Shown in pieces: positions 52,018-60,113 of a stretch of 64,000 nt of DNA. The stretch lies in NCBI RefSeq assembly GCF_006874645.1, contig NZ_CP030082.1, positions 3,410,001-3,474,000 of the forward strand, read 5' to 3'. Below the pieces are notes generated by a model. It searched no databases and was not told the DNA's origin. It saw only the letters and a list, made by a program, of their open reading frames with translations. A program made the translations under genes and the position numbers. Numbering within the stretch: position 1 is the stretch's first letter; each line of letters opens with the position of its first letter. The DNA comes from Bdellovibrio sp. ZAP7 (GTDB lineage Bacteria > Bdellovibrionota > Bdellovibrionia > Bdellovibrionales > Bdellovibrionaceae).

Positions 52018-52818
52018 TTAGACCTTAAAGAAATCCAAGCTAAAACAGAAAGCTTCTTCAGGATCAGAAGGGTCCGAGACCTTGTTAAATTCCTTAATGA
52101 AATTAGCAATCTTCTTTTTCAAAAGCTCAAAGTCATTTTCTGATATGGATTGGATCGCCGTATAGTGAATCGCCATTCTGTCATTCTTTTGCGTATTTTC
52201 AATAGACCGCAGACGCCAGTTTAAATGGTGATTCGAAACCCAAGAGCTATCATCAGAGAGATGAATATTCCCTGAACCCCACTTGTATCGACCGCCCTCT
52301 TTTGTGACGAACTCAAGACCTTCCAACTGATTCAAAAAATGCTGAACAACCGCCACCGACAATCCCAAACGCTTACCAATTTGTTCTGCGGTTTGAAACT
52401 TTGTGATGGAACTTAAGGTGTGGATGGCCGTCAGCATCCAATTCGAATAATAAGTTCCAACTCCCGAATCGACATCAGAAATGACATGACCTTCACGCTG
52501 TTGATTTTTCAACCTGTAAGCTTCCCTGGAAAGATCACGAATTTTATCTTCCAGTTTTTTACGAAGCTTTGGCGTATTGGCTTTTTCTTTTTCAACAAGC
52601 AGAAATAAATACTCCTGCTCGGTATCGGTCATCCCCAAATATTCTGACATCCCAAACACCTGATCCAGCGTCAGATGATTCTTTCCATTCAAACACGCCG
52701 ACAGGTAAGACTTCTGGCACTCTCCAGCTTCGGCAAGCCTTGTGAGCAAGCCACGCTCAGAGCTGCAGATCTCCACCAGGAAAGTTTTATAGGATTTATA
52801 GTCGAATATGGTCTTCAT
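52018..52818 (-). CDS. TIGR02147/DUF4423-family regulator, copy C
   Basis: 266 residues from the ATG at 52818, chosen because family members start M-x-IFDY-xSYKTFL; the ATG at 52839 has no better ribosome site. An N-terminal HTH (LLTRLAEAGECQKSYLSACLNGKNHLTLDQVF), a central helical region and a second winged-helix part (TAEQIGKRLGLSVAVVQHFLNQLEGLEF) match the family. The C-terminal part (HYTAIQSISENDFELLKKKI) is the regulatory region. It differs from the tandem pair at 12558-14215 and is closer to the common form of the family. It may regulate the divergent secreted-protein gene at 52963, 144 bases away. Confidence 0.82.
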   Translation of the reverse strand: MKTIFDYKSYKTFLVEICSSERGLLTRLAEAGECQKSYLSACLNGKNHLTLDQVFGMSEYLGMTDTEQEYLFLLVEKEKANTPKLRKKLEDKIRDLSREAYRLKNQQREGHVISDVDSGVGTYYSNWMLTAIHTLSSITKFQTAEQIGKRLGLSVAVVQHFLNQLEGLEFVTKEGGRYKWGSGNIHLSDDSSWVSNHHLNWRLRSIENTQKNDRMAIHYTAIQSISENDFELLKKKIANFIKEFNKVSDPSDPEEAFCFSLDFFKV

Positions 52819-52962
52819 GCTTATAAAGCTATCCATCACTTAGACATATGTAAAGTAAAACTGAACAAACAGGTAATTAAATAATAACATCTATATTTTT
52901 TCGAGGACTAAGGTCAGGTACTTTCTGCTGCAACGGAAACTAACTTTAACCAAGGAAACCAT

Positions 52963-53631
52963 ATGAAAACGATGATTCTGATTTTTACTTTATTTACTTC
53001 CATGAACGCTTTCGCAGGGGGCTCGATCGGTTTGGATCAGGCGATCCAAGAACTTACCTACGGCACTACAGGCAATGAGTGCGTTGGAGCAATCAAAGCA
53101 AATGCCGCCTTAGCTCACGCTTTACAAAAACTGAGCCTTGAGGAAGTTGGCACAGCTATTCGCATTGGACACATTCAAGAAAACTGCACTGGAACTCGCG
53201 TTATGCCTTATACATTCATGACCAAAGATAGAAAGCTGACAGTCGAAGTTACTGATGATGGCATTTTAGTACAGACAGCTGGCGCTGCTGAGTACGAAGT
53301 GGATCGTTCTATTGGTAAATCATTGGCATCTTTGACTATCGGTACAGTTCGCAAAGCTGATGCCTTGAAACAGGTTGCTTATGGTCACGCAGAACAATAC
53401 TGCGGAAAAACAACTAAAGGCGATATCGCGTTAGCTCGTGCCCTAGCGACTTTGAATCTTTCAGATGTCGGAACAGGAGTTCGTATCACTCGCAAAAGCA
53501 TCGTTGGCGTCTTGGCCCCGGCCTGCGCTGATCACAACTTCATGCCATATGCGTTTAAAACTAAAGACGGCAAGCTGTCTGTTGAAATTGACGAAAACAC
53601 TTTCTATATAACTCCTACGACTCCCCAATAG
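52963..53631 (+). CDS. secreted protein with an internal duplication
   Basis: 222 residues with a signal peptide ending at NAFAG and AAGGAAACC before the ATG. Two copies of an 80-residue unit follow. Copy 1 runs from LTYGTTGNECVG through ALAHALQKLSLEEVGTAIRI to MPYTFMTKDRKLTVEV; copy 2 from VAYGHAEQYCGK through ALARALATLNLSDVGTGVRI to MPYAFKTKDGKLSVEI. Each copy has two cysteines, probably one disulphide per unit. I know no family. It is divergent from regulator copy C and followed by a terminator, so it is a single-gene unit. Confidence 0.8.
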   Translation: MKTMILIFTLFTSMNAFAGGSIGLDQAIQELTYGTTGNECVGAIKANAALAHALQKLSLEEVGTAIRIGHIQENCTGTRVMPYTFMTKDRKLTVEVTDDGILVQTAGAAEYEVDRSIGKSLASLTIGTVRKADALKQVAYGHAEQYCGKTTKGDIALARALATLNLSDVGTGVRITRKSIVGVLAPACADHNFMPYAFKTKDGKLSVEIDENTFYITPTTPQ

Positions 53632-53645
53632 GAATTCCACAGCTA

Positions 53646-53675
53646 AAAACCTGTGCCTGAGAAGCACAGGTTTTG
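53646..53675 (+). terminator. terminator after the duplicated secreted protein
   Basis: AAAACCTGTGC and GCACAGGTTTT form an 11-base stem with a seven-base loop, 15 bases after the stop. Confidence 0.85.
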
Positions 53676-53712
53676 CTCCTTATAGGAACCATAACGAAAG
53701 AACAGGCTCAGA

Positions 53713-54846
53713 ATGAATTTATTGAATTTGACTGTTAAAAAGTTTTACACCGCACTAACAATCTTAGGCTGTATTGCGCAGACCTCAACCGCCTGCGCGA
53801 CGTCGGTTCGCAATCCCGCGTCTCCAAATGAAAATCAAAATAAAATTACGATTAAGATCAAGCCTAATGCTGAGAAGGACAAGCAACCGAAGGCGCCGGC
53901 TTTGATTCTTGATACCAAAGAAGTCTTCGATAAATTAAGCCGCCCATCGGTCGAGGGCCCAAGAACTAGTGGCGGAGGTAACTCCTGTGCCCTTGCGATC
54001 ACTCAAAACACGACGACTCTTGTTGAGCTTCTTAATGGTGAAGATTATGTCTATTTATTTAAATCAAAACAATTGGACCGCGTTCTATCAACCATAAAAA
54101 AGGCGCGCTTTTATTTGCAGGATAATTTGGTTGTAAATGGTCAATCCAAAGACGCCATGAACTTTCCGGCTCAAGGTGTGATCTACGTTTCGCCCAAACT
54201 TTGCGCGACAGAATTAATTGAGGTCTCAGGCCGCGCAATGAGTTTGTTACTTCACGAATATTTGGGGTTAGCGCAAATTGAAGATCGCAATTATCAGATT
54301 TCTGGAAAGTTTCTGTCAATTTATGCTGACGGAAAATCCGAAGATGCACAGGCAAAAGCTTGGCTGACGAATGAATTAAAAAGAGCTCTTCAAGGCAAGA
54401 AAAACTGCTTCGGCGATGCCGTCTCCAAAAAGGTTGCAGAAAAAGAAGAAGATAGAATTGTATTCACACCAGAGACCTTACGGATTGAAATACAGCCCAT
54501 TGAATCCTATGGCCCCCTACTTAATGATAGGGAGTGTCGCGCCGTACTTGATAAAAATATGCGCGAAACAGAAGATGACGCAAAAGTGGTTTACCAAATC
54601 TGCCACGCTCCGCGCACCCGCACGTATTTTACAGCGATTCCGTTTGAGGGGCACAAGCACGGATGGTACGGGCGAGATGCACTTTACTATAAAGTAGAAA
54701 GACGTGAAGATACTACTACGATCAAGAAAGCTTCTGACGAATATGGTTACGGCGATCCGATTAAAGAGTCGACCAAGACCGAATACAAGTGCACACCTTT
54801 TGAGTTCGATTGGGAAAAAGTCGGAATTAAACCAAAAGACCAATAA
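53713..54846 (+). CDS. large secreted protein with an HEYLG helix
   Basis: 377 residues. A signal-like N-terminus (hydrophobic core ending TACATS) precedes a Pro/Lys/Asn-rich linker, then TSGGGNSCALAI. A central helix reads MSLLLHEYLGLAQIED, and a cysteine-containing C-terminal part follows (NDRECRAVL, YQICHAP, EYKCTPFEF). HEYLG gives two of the three HExxH residues but lacks the second histidine, so I do not call a protease. Similar GGGN-x-C and LLLHEYLGL pieces recur, to my memory, in other secreted Bdellovibrio proteins. The protein at 2353-2991 has a comparable helix. Confidence 0.65.
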   Translation: MNLLNLTVKKFYTALTILGCIAQTSTACATSVRNPASPNENQNKITIKIKPNAEKDKQPKAPALILDTKEVFDKLSRPSVEGPRTSGGGNSCALAITQNTTTLVELLNGEDYVYLFKSKQLDRVLSTIKKARFYLQDNLVVNGQSKDAMNFPAQGVIYVSPKLCATELIEVSGRAMSLLLHEYLGLAQIEDRNYQISGKFLSIYADGKSEDAQAKAWLTNELKRALQGKKNCFGDAVSKKVAEKEEDRIVFTPETLRIEIQPIESYGPLLNDRECRAVLDKNMRETEDDAKVVYQICHAPRTRTYFTAIPFEGHKHGWYGRDALYYKVERREDTTTIKKASDEYGYGDPIKESTKTEYKCTPFEFDWEKVGIKPKDQ

Positions 54847-54852
54847 AGACAT

Positions 54853-54887
54853 AAAAAAAGCCTGATCAGAAACGACAGGCTTTTTTA
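54853..54887. terminator. bidirectional terminator between secreted-protein genes
   Basis: AAAAAAGCCTG (54854-54864) and CAGGCTTTTTT (54876-54886) form an 11-base stem between convergent genes. Confidence 0.88.
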
Positions 54888-54888
54888 T

Positions 54889-55125
54889 TTAGCGGCAAAG
54901 ACCTTGAGTACGTAGAGTTCCAAGTTCAGTGGAGATAGCTTCAAGGTCATCAGCTCCATAGACGACTTGCTCGCCGACCGTGATCCGATGTTTAACCCAA
55001 GCTCCATCAAAAATTCCTTCGCTGCTCAACGAACAAGATGGTTTTGCTTCCATTGTTGCAGCTGATGACCAGCTCGCAAGAAATGACAAAATAAGTGTAG
55101 TTCCGATTGCTAAAAGAATTCTCAT
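54889..55125 (-). CDS. small secreted protein of unknown function
   Basis: 78 residues from the ATG at 55125, chosen because it begins a clean signal peptide (ending near WSSAA) after AAAGGGGAAA; a longer frame to 55242 runs through a repeat. The mature 55 residues contain two cysteines (PSCSLSSEG and QGLCR), likely one disulphide. Nothing else is recognised. Confidence 0.65.
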   Translation of the reverse strand: MRILLAIGTTLILSFLASWSSAATMEAKPSCSLSSEGIFDGAWVKHRITVGEQVVYGADDLEAISTELGTLRTQGLCR

Positions 55126-55168
55126 GGTTTCCCCTTTCCCCTTGTGTCCTAATTGACTCCAGGTGATC

Positions 55169-55463
55169 TCTGCCTTCCTTCTAAAGCAATGTCCTTGCCA
55201 ACTCTTTCTGGTCACTTTGACACCGAAGTCTTGGGAACGCATGGGAAGGAGTGGGGATTGCAGAGGGCCGCTACGCTCGGACAGTCCTCGCTCTTTTTTG
55301 TCAGCGTTTTTGAAGGCAGTTCAGGGGTTCGTCGATGTTTCACGGCTACGTTCGTTGCCACAAAGGCCTGCGGAACTCGCACGCGTCCCTCTGCAATCCC
55401 CACTCCTCCCCACGCGACACAATTTAGGTTTTCAAAATGACAGTGCAGATCTGCCTTCCTTCT
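55169..55463. repeat. 21-bp inverted repeat bracketed by 14-bp direct repeats
   Basis: TCTGCCTTCCTTCT occurs at 55169-55182 and 55450-55463. Between them AGGAGTGGGGATTGCAGAGG (and one more G, 55247-55267) is matched by its exact complement at 55387-55407, about 120 bases apart. It has the shape of a small non-coding mobile element or a decayed insertion, but no transposase is present. Confidence 0.7.
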
Positions 55464-55619
55464 TCAGAACTCGGGGTCAAGATGCACCAGAGACGAAAGT
55501 TGTCGGGGTTTTGGAAAAATTATGCTTCGGGAGGCGGTTGCTGACTTTGCTGATTGTCGCCGTAGCTCGTTTAAGGGTGAGAATGGGGGATGCATTTGTT
55601 GAATGTTATTGTGTAATTA

Positions 55620-55654
55620 ATACCGTTGAAAGGTATACCGTTACTTGGTATATT
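55620..55654 (+). promoter_or_regulatory. higBA promoter with two tandem palindromic operators
   Basis: ATACC-gttgaaa-GGTAT (55620-55636) and ATACC-gttactt-GGTAT (55635-55651) overlap by two bases. They cover a promoter TTGAAA (55626-55631), 17-base spacer, TATATT (55649-55654). HigA binding here should block transcription. The ATG at 55659 is only four bases after the -10 box, so the mRNA is probably leaderless. Confidence 0.8.
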
Positions 55655-55658
55655 AATT

Positions 55659-55847
55659 ATGGCCATTCAGTCGTTTTCTTGCGATTTAACTTATCAGTTT
55701 TTTGTTAGTGGGAAGGTTTCTAAGAAGACTGGCTGGGTTTCGGTTCGGGATATTGCTCGGCGAAAATTGGATATGCTGCGCTTCGCCAAAAAACTTTTGG
55801 ACCTTAGGTCGCCACCGGGCAATCGACTAGGAATTTTTTATGATTGA
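55659..55847 (+). pseudogene. higB: truncated HigB-type toxin
   Basis: 62 residues, against about 92 for a complete HigB (RelE-like mRNA interferase). The N-terminal part is well kept: IARRKLDMLRFAKKLLDLR, then PPGNRL, the family motif. After it only GIFYD and a stop follow. The missing C-terminal 35 residues normally carry the LKGxxxxxxSIRxNxQWRxxF core with catalytic residues, so the toxin should be inactive. The stop overlaps the higA start, so the lesion looks like a deletion or a drift of the 3' end rather than a frameshift. A short functional variant is less likely. Confidence 0.8.
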
Positions 55848-56130
55848 GATGAAACGACAACCGACGACTCCCGGGGAAATTTTGAATGAGGAGTTTTTGA
55901 AGCCTTTGAATCTGACTCAAAGGGCTTTCGCAGAGCACATTGGTGTAGAAGTTAAAACTATCAATCGCATTGTGAATGGTCGCCAGGGGTTGACTCCGGA
56001 AATTGCTCTCAGATTTGCTGCGGCCCTCGAGGTTTCTGTGGAATTTTGGTTGGATTTGCAGAAGGCTCAGGATCTGTGGCGCCTAAAAAATAGTAAAATT
56101 AAGCTGCCAAAACCATTAAAAGCCAGCTGA
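55840..56130 (+). CDS. higA: HigA-family antitoxin
   Basis: 96 residues; the ATG at 55849 is an alternative start. The typical PTTPGEILNEEFLKPLNLTQ start, an XRE-type helix-turn-helix (RAFAEHIGVEVKTINRIVNG) and RFAAALEVSVEFWLDLQ are all present. It should repress its own operon through the two palindromes at 55620-55651. It is complete although its toxin is truncated, so it may persist as a plain repressor or neutralise toxins coded elsewhere. It overlaps the toxin remnant by eight bases. Confidence 0.9.
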   Translation: MIEMKRQPTTPGEILNEEFLKPLNLTQRAFAEHIGVEVKTINRIVNGRQGLTPEIALRFAAALEVSVEFWLDLQKAQDLWRLKNSKIKLPKPLKAS

Positions 56131-56223
56131 GTCCGTTTCCCCTCATTCTCCTCCCATAAGGGTTGAGTTTCTTGCCCTCTTCCGCTATCAGAACTATCGA
56201 ATTCTACTGCGAAAAGAGGAAAC

Positions 56224-57648
56224 ATGCTCGACTTACATAAGACGCTGAATAGCCTGAAGGGGTCCGTTGAATGGGCTCAATTGAGATTGGTTAGTGAGAA
56301 GACTACTTGGCGTGTAATTCGTAATGAGCAATTCGAAACCAGTGACATTAGCTTTGATAATGGGTTGATGGTTGAGGTTCTTGTTAATGGTCATTTTGGT
56401 TATGCCGGAACCAGCGATCTAACGGCTGAGGGTGTGAAACGTGCTTTTGACAAAGCGACGTTGATGGCTCGTCAGGCATCTTCTTTTAAGGTTCATGACT
56501 TTTCTGTTTTGCAAAGACCGGTGGCTCAGGGCAAATATTCTTCTCCGGTTGTTCGTCCGATGGATTCTTACTCCGCGAAAGAGATCACAGATCTTTTCAT
56601 CGATGCGACTCGTGCAATGAAAGTTTCTGATAAAATTATAAACCGTATAGCGATGGCGATGATTGTTGAATCAGAATTCTCTGTCGTCAGTACTCACGGT
56701 TCTGATGTTCATCAAAAGTTTTCTATCGTTAGTACAGACTTCAATGCGACGGCGGCTGATGCTGGTGAAGTCCAACAGCGCTCTCAAAGTGGTGGCTTGG
56801 CTCGATGCAATCAGATTGGTGCGGAAGTTTTTGATCGTGCAGCGATCTTAGACAGCGCCAAAATCATAGCAACTGAAGCTTTGGAATTGTTGACCGCCGA
56901 AAACTGTCCTTCAGAAACTTTGGATTTGCTAATTGCACCAGATCAAATGACTTTGCAAGTGCATGAGTCTATCGGGCACCCGCTGGAATACGATCGTATC
57001 TTGGGTGATGAAAGAAACTATGCGGGTTGGAGTTTTGTGAAGCCTGAAGATTTCGGGAAACTTCAATACGGTTCAAAGTTAATGAACGTGACTTTCGATC
57101 CGACGGTTCCAGATGCGATGGCTTCTTATGCTTTCGATGATGCTGGCGTTAAGGCGACAAAAGAATATTTGATCAAAGATGGCGTTTTGCTTCGTGGCCT
57201 AGGCAGCCTTGAATCTCAAGCACGCTTAAGCCTTCCAGGTGTTGCGAACTCTCGTTCATCCAGCTGGAATCGCGCTCCCATTGACCGTATGGCCAATATC
57301 AACCTAGAGCCCGGCACATCTAAGCTTTCAGATATGATCGCTTCTGTTGAGCGCGGTGTTTTCATGCATGCCAATAAATCCTGGTCGATCGATGACTACC
57401 GTAACAAGTTCCAATTCGGTTGCGAATACGCGCAAATGATTGAAAACGGCAAGATTACTAAAACTTTGAAAAATCCAAACTATCGCGGAACGACTGTGAA
57501 GTACTGGAACTCTTTGAAAGCCGTCAGCGAGAACCGTGAAACCTACGGCTCCCCATTCTGTGGCAAAGGTGAACCTAACCAAGTGATCCGCGTCGGTCAC
57601 ACAACTCCTTACTGCTTGTTCAGTGGTATCGAAGTGTTCGGAGCGTAA
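56224..57648 (+). CDS. tldD: TldD-family metalloprotease
   Basis: 474 residues with AGAGGAAA before the ATG. The zinc-type motif HESIGH lies in QVHESIGHPLEYDRILG, with the conserved GGLARCNQ-like and SSSWNRAPIDRM segments of the TldD family. With TldE it forms a heterodimeric peptidase that degrades unfolded or hairpin peptides; in E. coli it matures microcin B17 and acts on CcdA. It overlaps nothing, but tldE begins one base after its stop, so the two are co-translated. Confidence 0.93.
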   Translation: MLDLHKTLNSLKGSVEWAQLRLVSEKTTWRVIRNEQFETSDISFDNGLMVEVLVNGHFGYAGTSDLTAEGVKRAFDKATLMARQASSFKVHDFSVLQRPVAQGKYSSPVVRPMDSYSAKEITDLFIDATRAMKVSDKIINRIAMAMIVESEFSVVSTHGSDVHQKFSIVSTDFNATAADAGEVQQRSQSGGLARCNQIGAEVFDRAAILDSAKIIATEALELLTAENCPSETLDLLIAPDQMTLQVHESIGHPLEYDRILGDERNYAGWSFVKPEDFGKLQYGSKLMNVTFDPTVPDAMASYAFDDAGVKATKEYLIKDGVLLRGLGSLESQARLSLPGVANSRSSSWNRAPIDRMANINLEPGTSKLSDMIASVERGVFMHANKSWSIDDYRNKFQFGCEYAQMIENGKITKTLKNPNYRGTTVKYWNSLKAVSENRETYGSPFCGKGEPNQVIRVGHTTPYCLFSGIEVFGA

Positions 57649-57649
57649 T

Positions 57650-58987
57650 ATGAACTTTATCGAAACAACGCAAAAAACATTTAATGCCATTGCTGACCAA
57701 ATCTTTGCCAGACTTCAATCTGGCGAAGAAGCGAATATTAATTTGAATGCCGAAGACTCGGTCTTTGTTCGTATCAATAACAACAAAGTTCGTCAGAACA
57801 CGCATGTTGAACAACGCACGATCAGCCTGCAATTTCAAAAAAATCAGCGCACAGCCCGCATCACTTTTGAAATTACGGGGGTTGCAGACCTCGACAAGGC
57901 TCGCGCTTTGGAAATTCTTGAGATGGCTCGCAAAGAGTGTGATTTGTTACCGGAAGATCCCAAGCAAGTTCCGATGCGCAACAACGGCACCAGCAGCAAC
58001 TATATCAAAGGCAGTCTGCTGTCTCACGAAGAGATGTTTGAAAAACTGATTGCACCAGCAACAGGTTCTGACTTGGCAGGTATTTACTGCGCAGGTCCTC
58101 GCGTTTCTGCCAGCCGCAACTCTGCAGGACAAAACCATTTCTTTGCGACGGATTCATTCTTTATCGATTACTCTTTGTACATGGGCGAAAAGGCTGTGAA
58201 AGGCACTTACGCTGGGACTCAGTGGAATCAAAATGAATACGCAGCGAACCTGGCACAAAATAAAAATCAGCTGAAGCTGATGGATCGTCCTAAAAAAGTT
58301 TTGCCTCCAGGGCCTTACAAAGTTTATTTAGCTCCCGCTGCAGTCGCAGAAATGGCGTCCATGTTCTCATGGAGCGCGATGAGCTATAGCGCTTACAAGC
58401 AAGGCAGCAGCCCATTGCAAAAACTGGCGGATAAAGAAAAATCATTCTCGCCGCTTTTCTCGATGCGCGAAAATTTCTCGACGGGACTTACTCCCCCATT
58501 CAATTCCTTGGGTGAAGTTTCCCCAGAGAAAGTGGAATTGATCAATCAAGGTCAGCTTAAGACTTTCTTGATTTCTTCAGGCACAGCCAAAGAGTACGGC
58601 GTTGAAGGAAACTTGGCCAGCCCAAGTGAAGGGCCTCGCGCTCTGGAAATTATGCCAGGAACTTTGCCTAAGGAAAATATTTTGAAGGAATTGGGAACTG
58701 GCGTTTACCTTTCCAATCTTCACTACTTGAATTGGTCGGACCGTCCCAGCGCGCGCATCACGGGCATGACTCGTTATGCTTGTTTCTGGGTTGAGAACGG
58801 CGAAATCGTCGCGCCGATCGCAGATATGCGTTGGGATGAGAGCTTGTTTGATTGTCTGGGTGAAAACCTTTTGGCAGTGACGAACTTCCAGGAGATTGAT
58901 CCTTCGGTCGACACTTACAACTCTCGCGCCTGGGGTGGAAAAAAACTGCCGGGACTTTTGATCAAAGATTTTAAATTTACTCTTTAG
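57650..58987 (+). CDS. tldE: TldE/PmbA-like partner of TldD
   Basis: 445 residues from the ATG at 57650, after GGAG in the end of tldD. It lacks the HExxxH motif, as TldE subunits do. It keeps the family pattern IAPATGSDLAGIYCAGP, ENFSTGLTPPFNSLGEV and the C-terminal MTRYACFWVENGEIVAPI. It would form the TldD-TldE peptidase complex. A small DUF4286-like gene follows after 12 bases. The adjacent higBA locus is of interest because E. coli TldD/E can degrade antitoxins, although a link here is speculation. Confidence 0.9.
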   Translation: MNFIETTQKTFNAIADQIFARLQSGEEANINLNAEDSVFVRINNNKVRQNTHVEQRTISLQFQKNQRTARITFEITGVADLDKARALEILEMARKECDLLPEDPKQVPMRNNGTSSNYIKGSLLSHEEMFEKLIAPATGSDLAGIYCAGPRVSASRNSAGQNHFFATDSFFIDYSLYMGEKAVKGTYAGTQWNQNEYAANLAQNKNQLKLMDRPKKVLPPGPYKVYLAPAAVAEMASMFSWSAMSYSAYKQGSSPLQKLADKEKSFSPLFSMRENFSTGLTPPFNSLGEVSPEKVELINQGQLKTFLISSGTAKEYGVEGNLASPSEGPRALEIMPGTLPKENILKELGTGVYLSNLHYLNWSDRPSARITGMTRYACFWVENGEIVAPIADMRWDESLFDCLGENLLAVTNFQEIDPSVDTYNSRAWGGKKLPGLLIKDFKFTL

Positions 58988-58999
58988 GAGAATTCACAA

Positions 59000-59323
59000 A
59001 TGGTTACCTATATCGTGCAAACAACAGTTCAATACGAAGTCTACAATGAGTACGTAGAATGGTTGAAAAATGACTACATTCCTCAAGCCCTGAAAATCCC
59101 TGGATTTATCAGCGCTGATCTTTGCCTTCGCAAAGGCGGAGCGATGGAGTCTTCTGCCAAAGAACTTCGTATCGTGTTCAAAGTCGAGAGTGAAGACTCT
59201 ATTAAATCCTATATTTCGGATCACGCAATGCCACTACGTGAAAAAGCGACTGAAAAATTCCCAGGCAGATTCTCTAACAATCGCGAAATTTGGCTAGATA
59301 CCATTAATTTTGTGTCAAAATAA
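59000..59323 (+). CDS. DUF4286-like small protein
   Basis: 107 residues, with AGGAGAA before the ATG. The start VTYIVQTTVQYEVYNEYVEWL and the end FPGRFSNNREIWL resemble the DUF4286 ferredoxin-like-fold family, whose function is unknown. It has no catalytic motif. It follows tldE by 12 bases, so it is likely the third gene of that operon. Confidence 0.7.
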   Translation: MVTYIVQTTVQYEVYNEYVEWLKNDYIPQALKIPGFISADLCLRKGGAMESSAKELRIVFKVESEDSIKSYISDHAMPLREKATEKFPGRFSNNREIWLDTINFVSK

Positions 59324-59392
59324 CAGTTCGAGTCTTTTAAATCGGAAACCACGGGTGTAAAGTGGTTTCCGAGCTCTTGAAAGGAGAAGATC

Positions 59393-59857
59393 ATGTCATC
59401 TGCATCATTTCAGAAACTTTTGAATAACCTCTCAAAGAACAAGAACGTACAAAGCCTTCTTGAGAACTTCCAAACTTTGAGCGACGAAATCAAAAAACGC
59501 GAAGGCGACCTTAAAGGTAAATTCGATAAATCCAAAGAACAGAAGATCGAGCAAGCTTGGCAAAAATACCAAGAGATCGTAAAAGTTTTGAGCGCCTCTG
59601 AAGAGAAGCTTGAAAAAGAAGTTACGACGACAATTGCGAAAATCAAAAAATCTGCGGACGCTCTAGAAAAGAACATCCAAGTCGCTAAGAAAAAAGCGAT
59701 CGTTCAAAAAACGAAATTGGAAAAAGCATTGTTCAAAAAAACAATGACTGCGAAAAAAGGCGCTGCAAAAACTGCTAAGAAAGCTGCTGCAAAACGCCCC
59801 GTAAAAGCTGCTAAAAAGGCAGTTCGCAAGGCTACAAAAAAGGCTACTCGCAAGTAA
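59393..59857 (+). CDS. histone H1-like Lys/Ala-rich protein
   Basis: 154 residues, with AAGGAGA before the ATG. Residues 1-100 form a charged helical coiled coil (LSDEIKKREGDLKGKFDKSK). The last 45 residues are a chain of short AAK and KKA units (AAKTAKKAAAKRPVKAAKKA), as in histone H1 and in bacterial H1-like proteins. It should bind DNA nonspecifically and may help compact the nucleoid, which is strongly condensed in attack-phase Bdellovibrio cells. It has no HMG or core-histone fold. Low-complexity tails make family naming loose. Confidence 0.72.
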   Translation: MSSASFQKLLNNLSKNKNVQSLLENFQTLSDEIKKREGDLKGKFDKSKEQKIEQAWQKYQEIVKVLSASEEKLEKEVTTTIAKIKKSADALEKNIQVAKKKAIVQKTKLEKALFKKTMTAKKGAAKTAKKAAAKRPVKAAKKAVRKATKKATRK

Positions 59858-59869
59858 AACTGTCTCAAT

Positions 59870-59913
59870 AAGGCATAGACATAGGTCTGTTTTTGATACT
59901 TATGCTATGCCTT
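59870..59913 (+). terminator. possible terminator after the H1-like gene
   Basis: AAGGCATAG (59870-59878) pairs with CTATGCCTT (59905-59913). The loop is long (26 bases) and includes a short T-run, so this is moderate evidence. Confidence 0.45.
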
Positions 59914-60113
59914 CCTCGCTTTTTCAAAAAACGAATCTTCGTATTATTCCTTCACCAAATCTTATTAATTGAATTTGGTATTACCTGAAGGTGTTCCGCA
60001 ATAAAGTGATCTTTTTTTTGATTTCATTTTGGCAACAATGCTTAACTATTTGATTTGTCTTACCGAAGAGTCCTAAGGAACGTTTTTTAACGAATTCTTA
60101 ACAGGGACGTCTC

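Larger units (their letters stand above)
55126..55658. other. intergenic region with bracketed inverted repeat
   Basis: No convincing gene in 533 bases. It holds a 14-base direct repeat (55169-55182 and 55450-55463) enclosing a 21-base inverted repeat (55247-55267 with 55387-55407), and at its right end the higBA promoter and operators. Open frames on the plus strand here have no ribosome site or recognisable product. Confidence 0.6.

Noticed and set aside
53713-54846. Zinc metalloprotease call from HEYLG
   Set aside because: The second histidine of HExxH is missing, and no third ligand pattern was found.
55163-55708. 181-codon open frame on the plus strand before higA
   Set aside because: No ribosome site, unlikely composition, overlaps an inverted repeat and the higBA promoter, and the toxin remnant explains the coding signal at its end.
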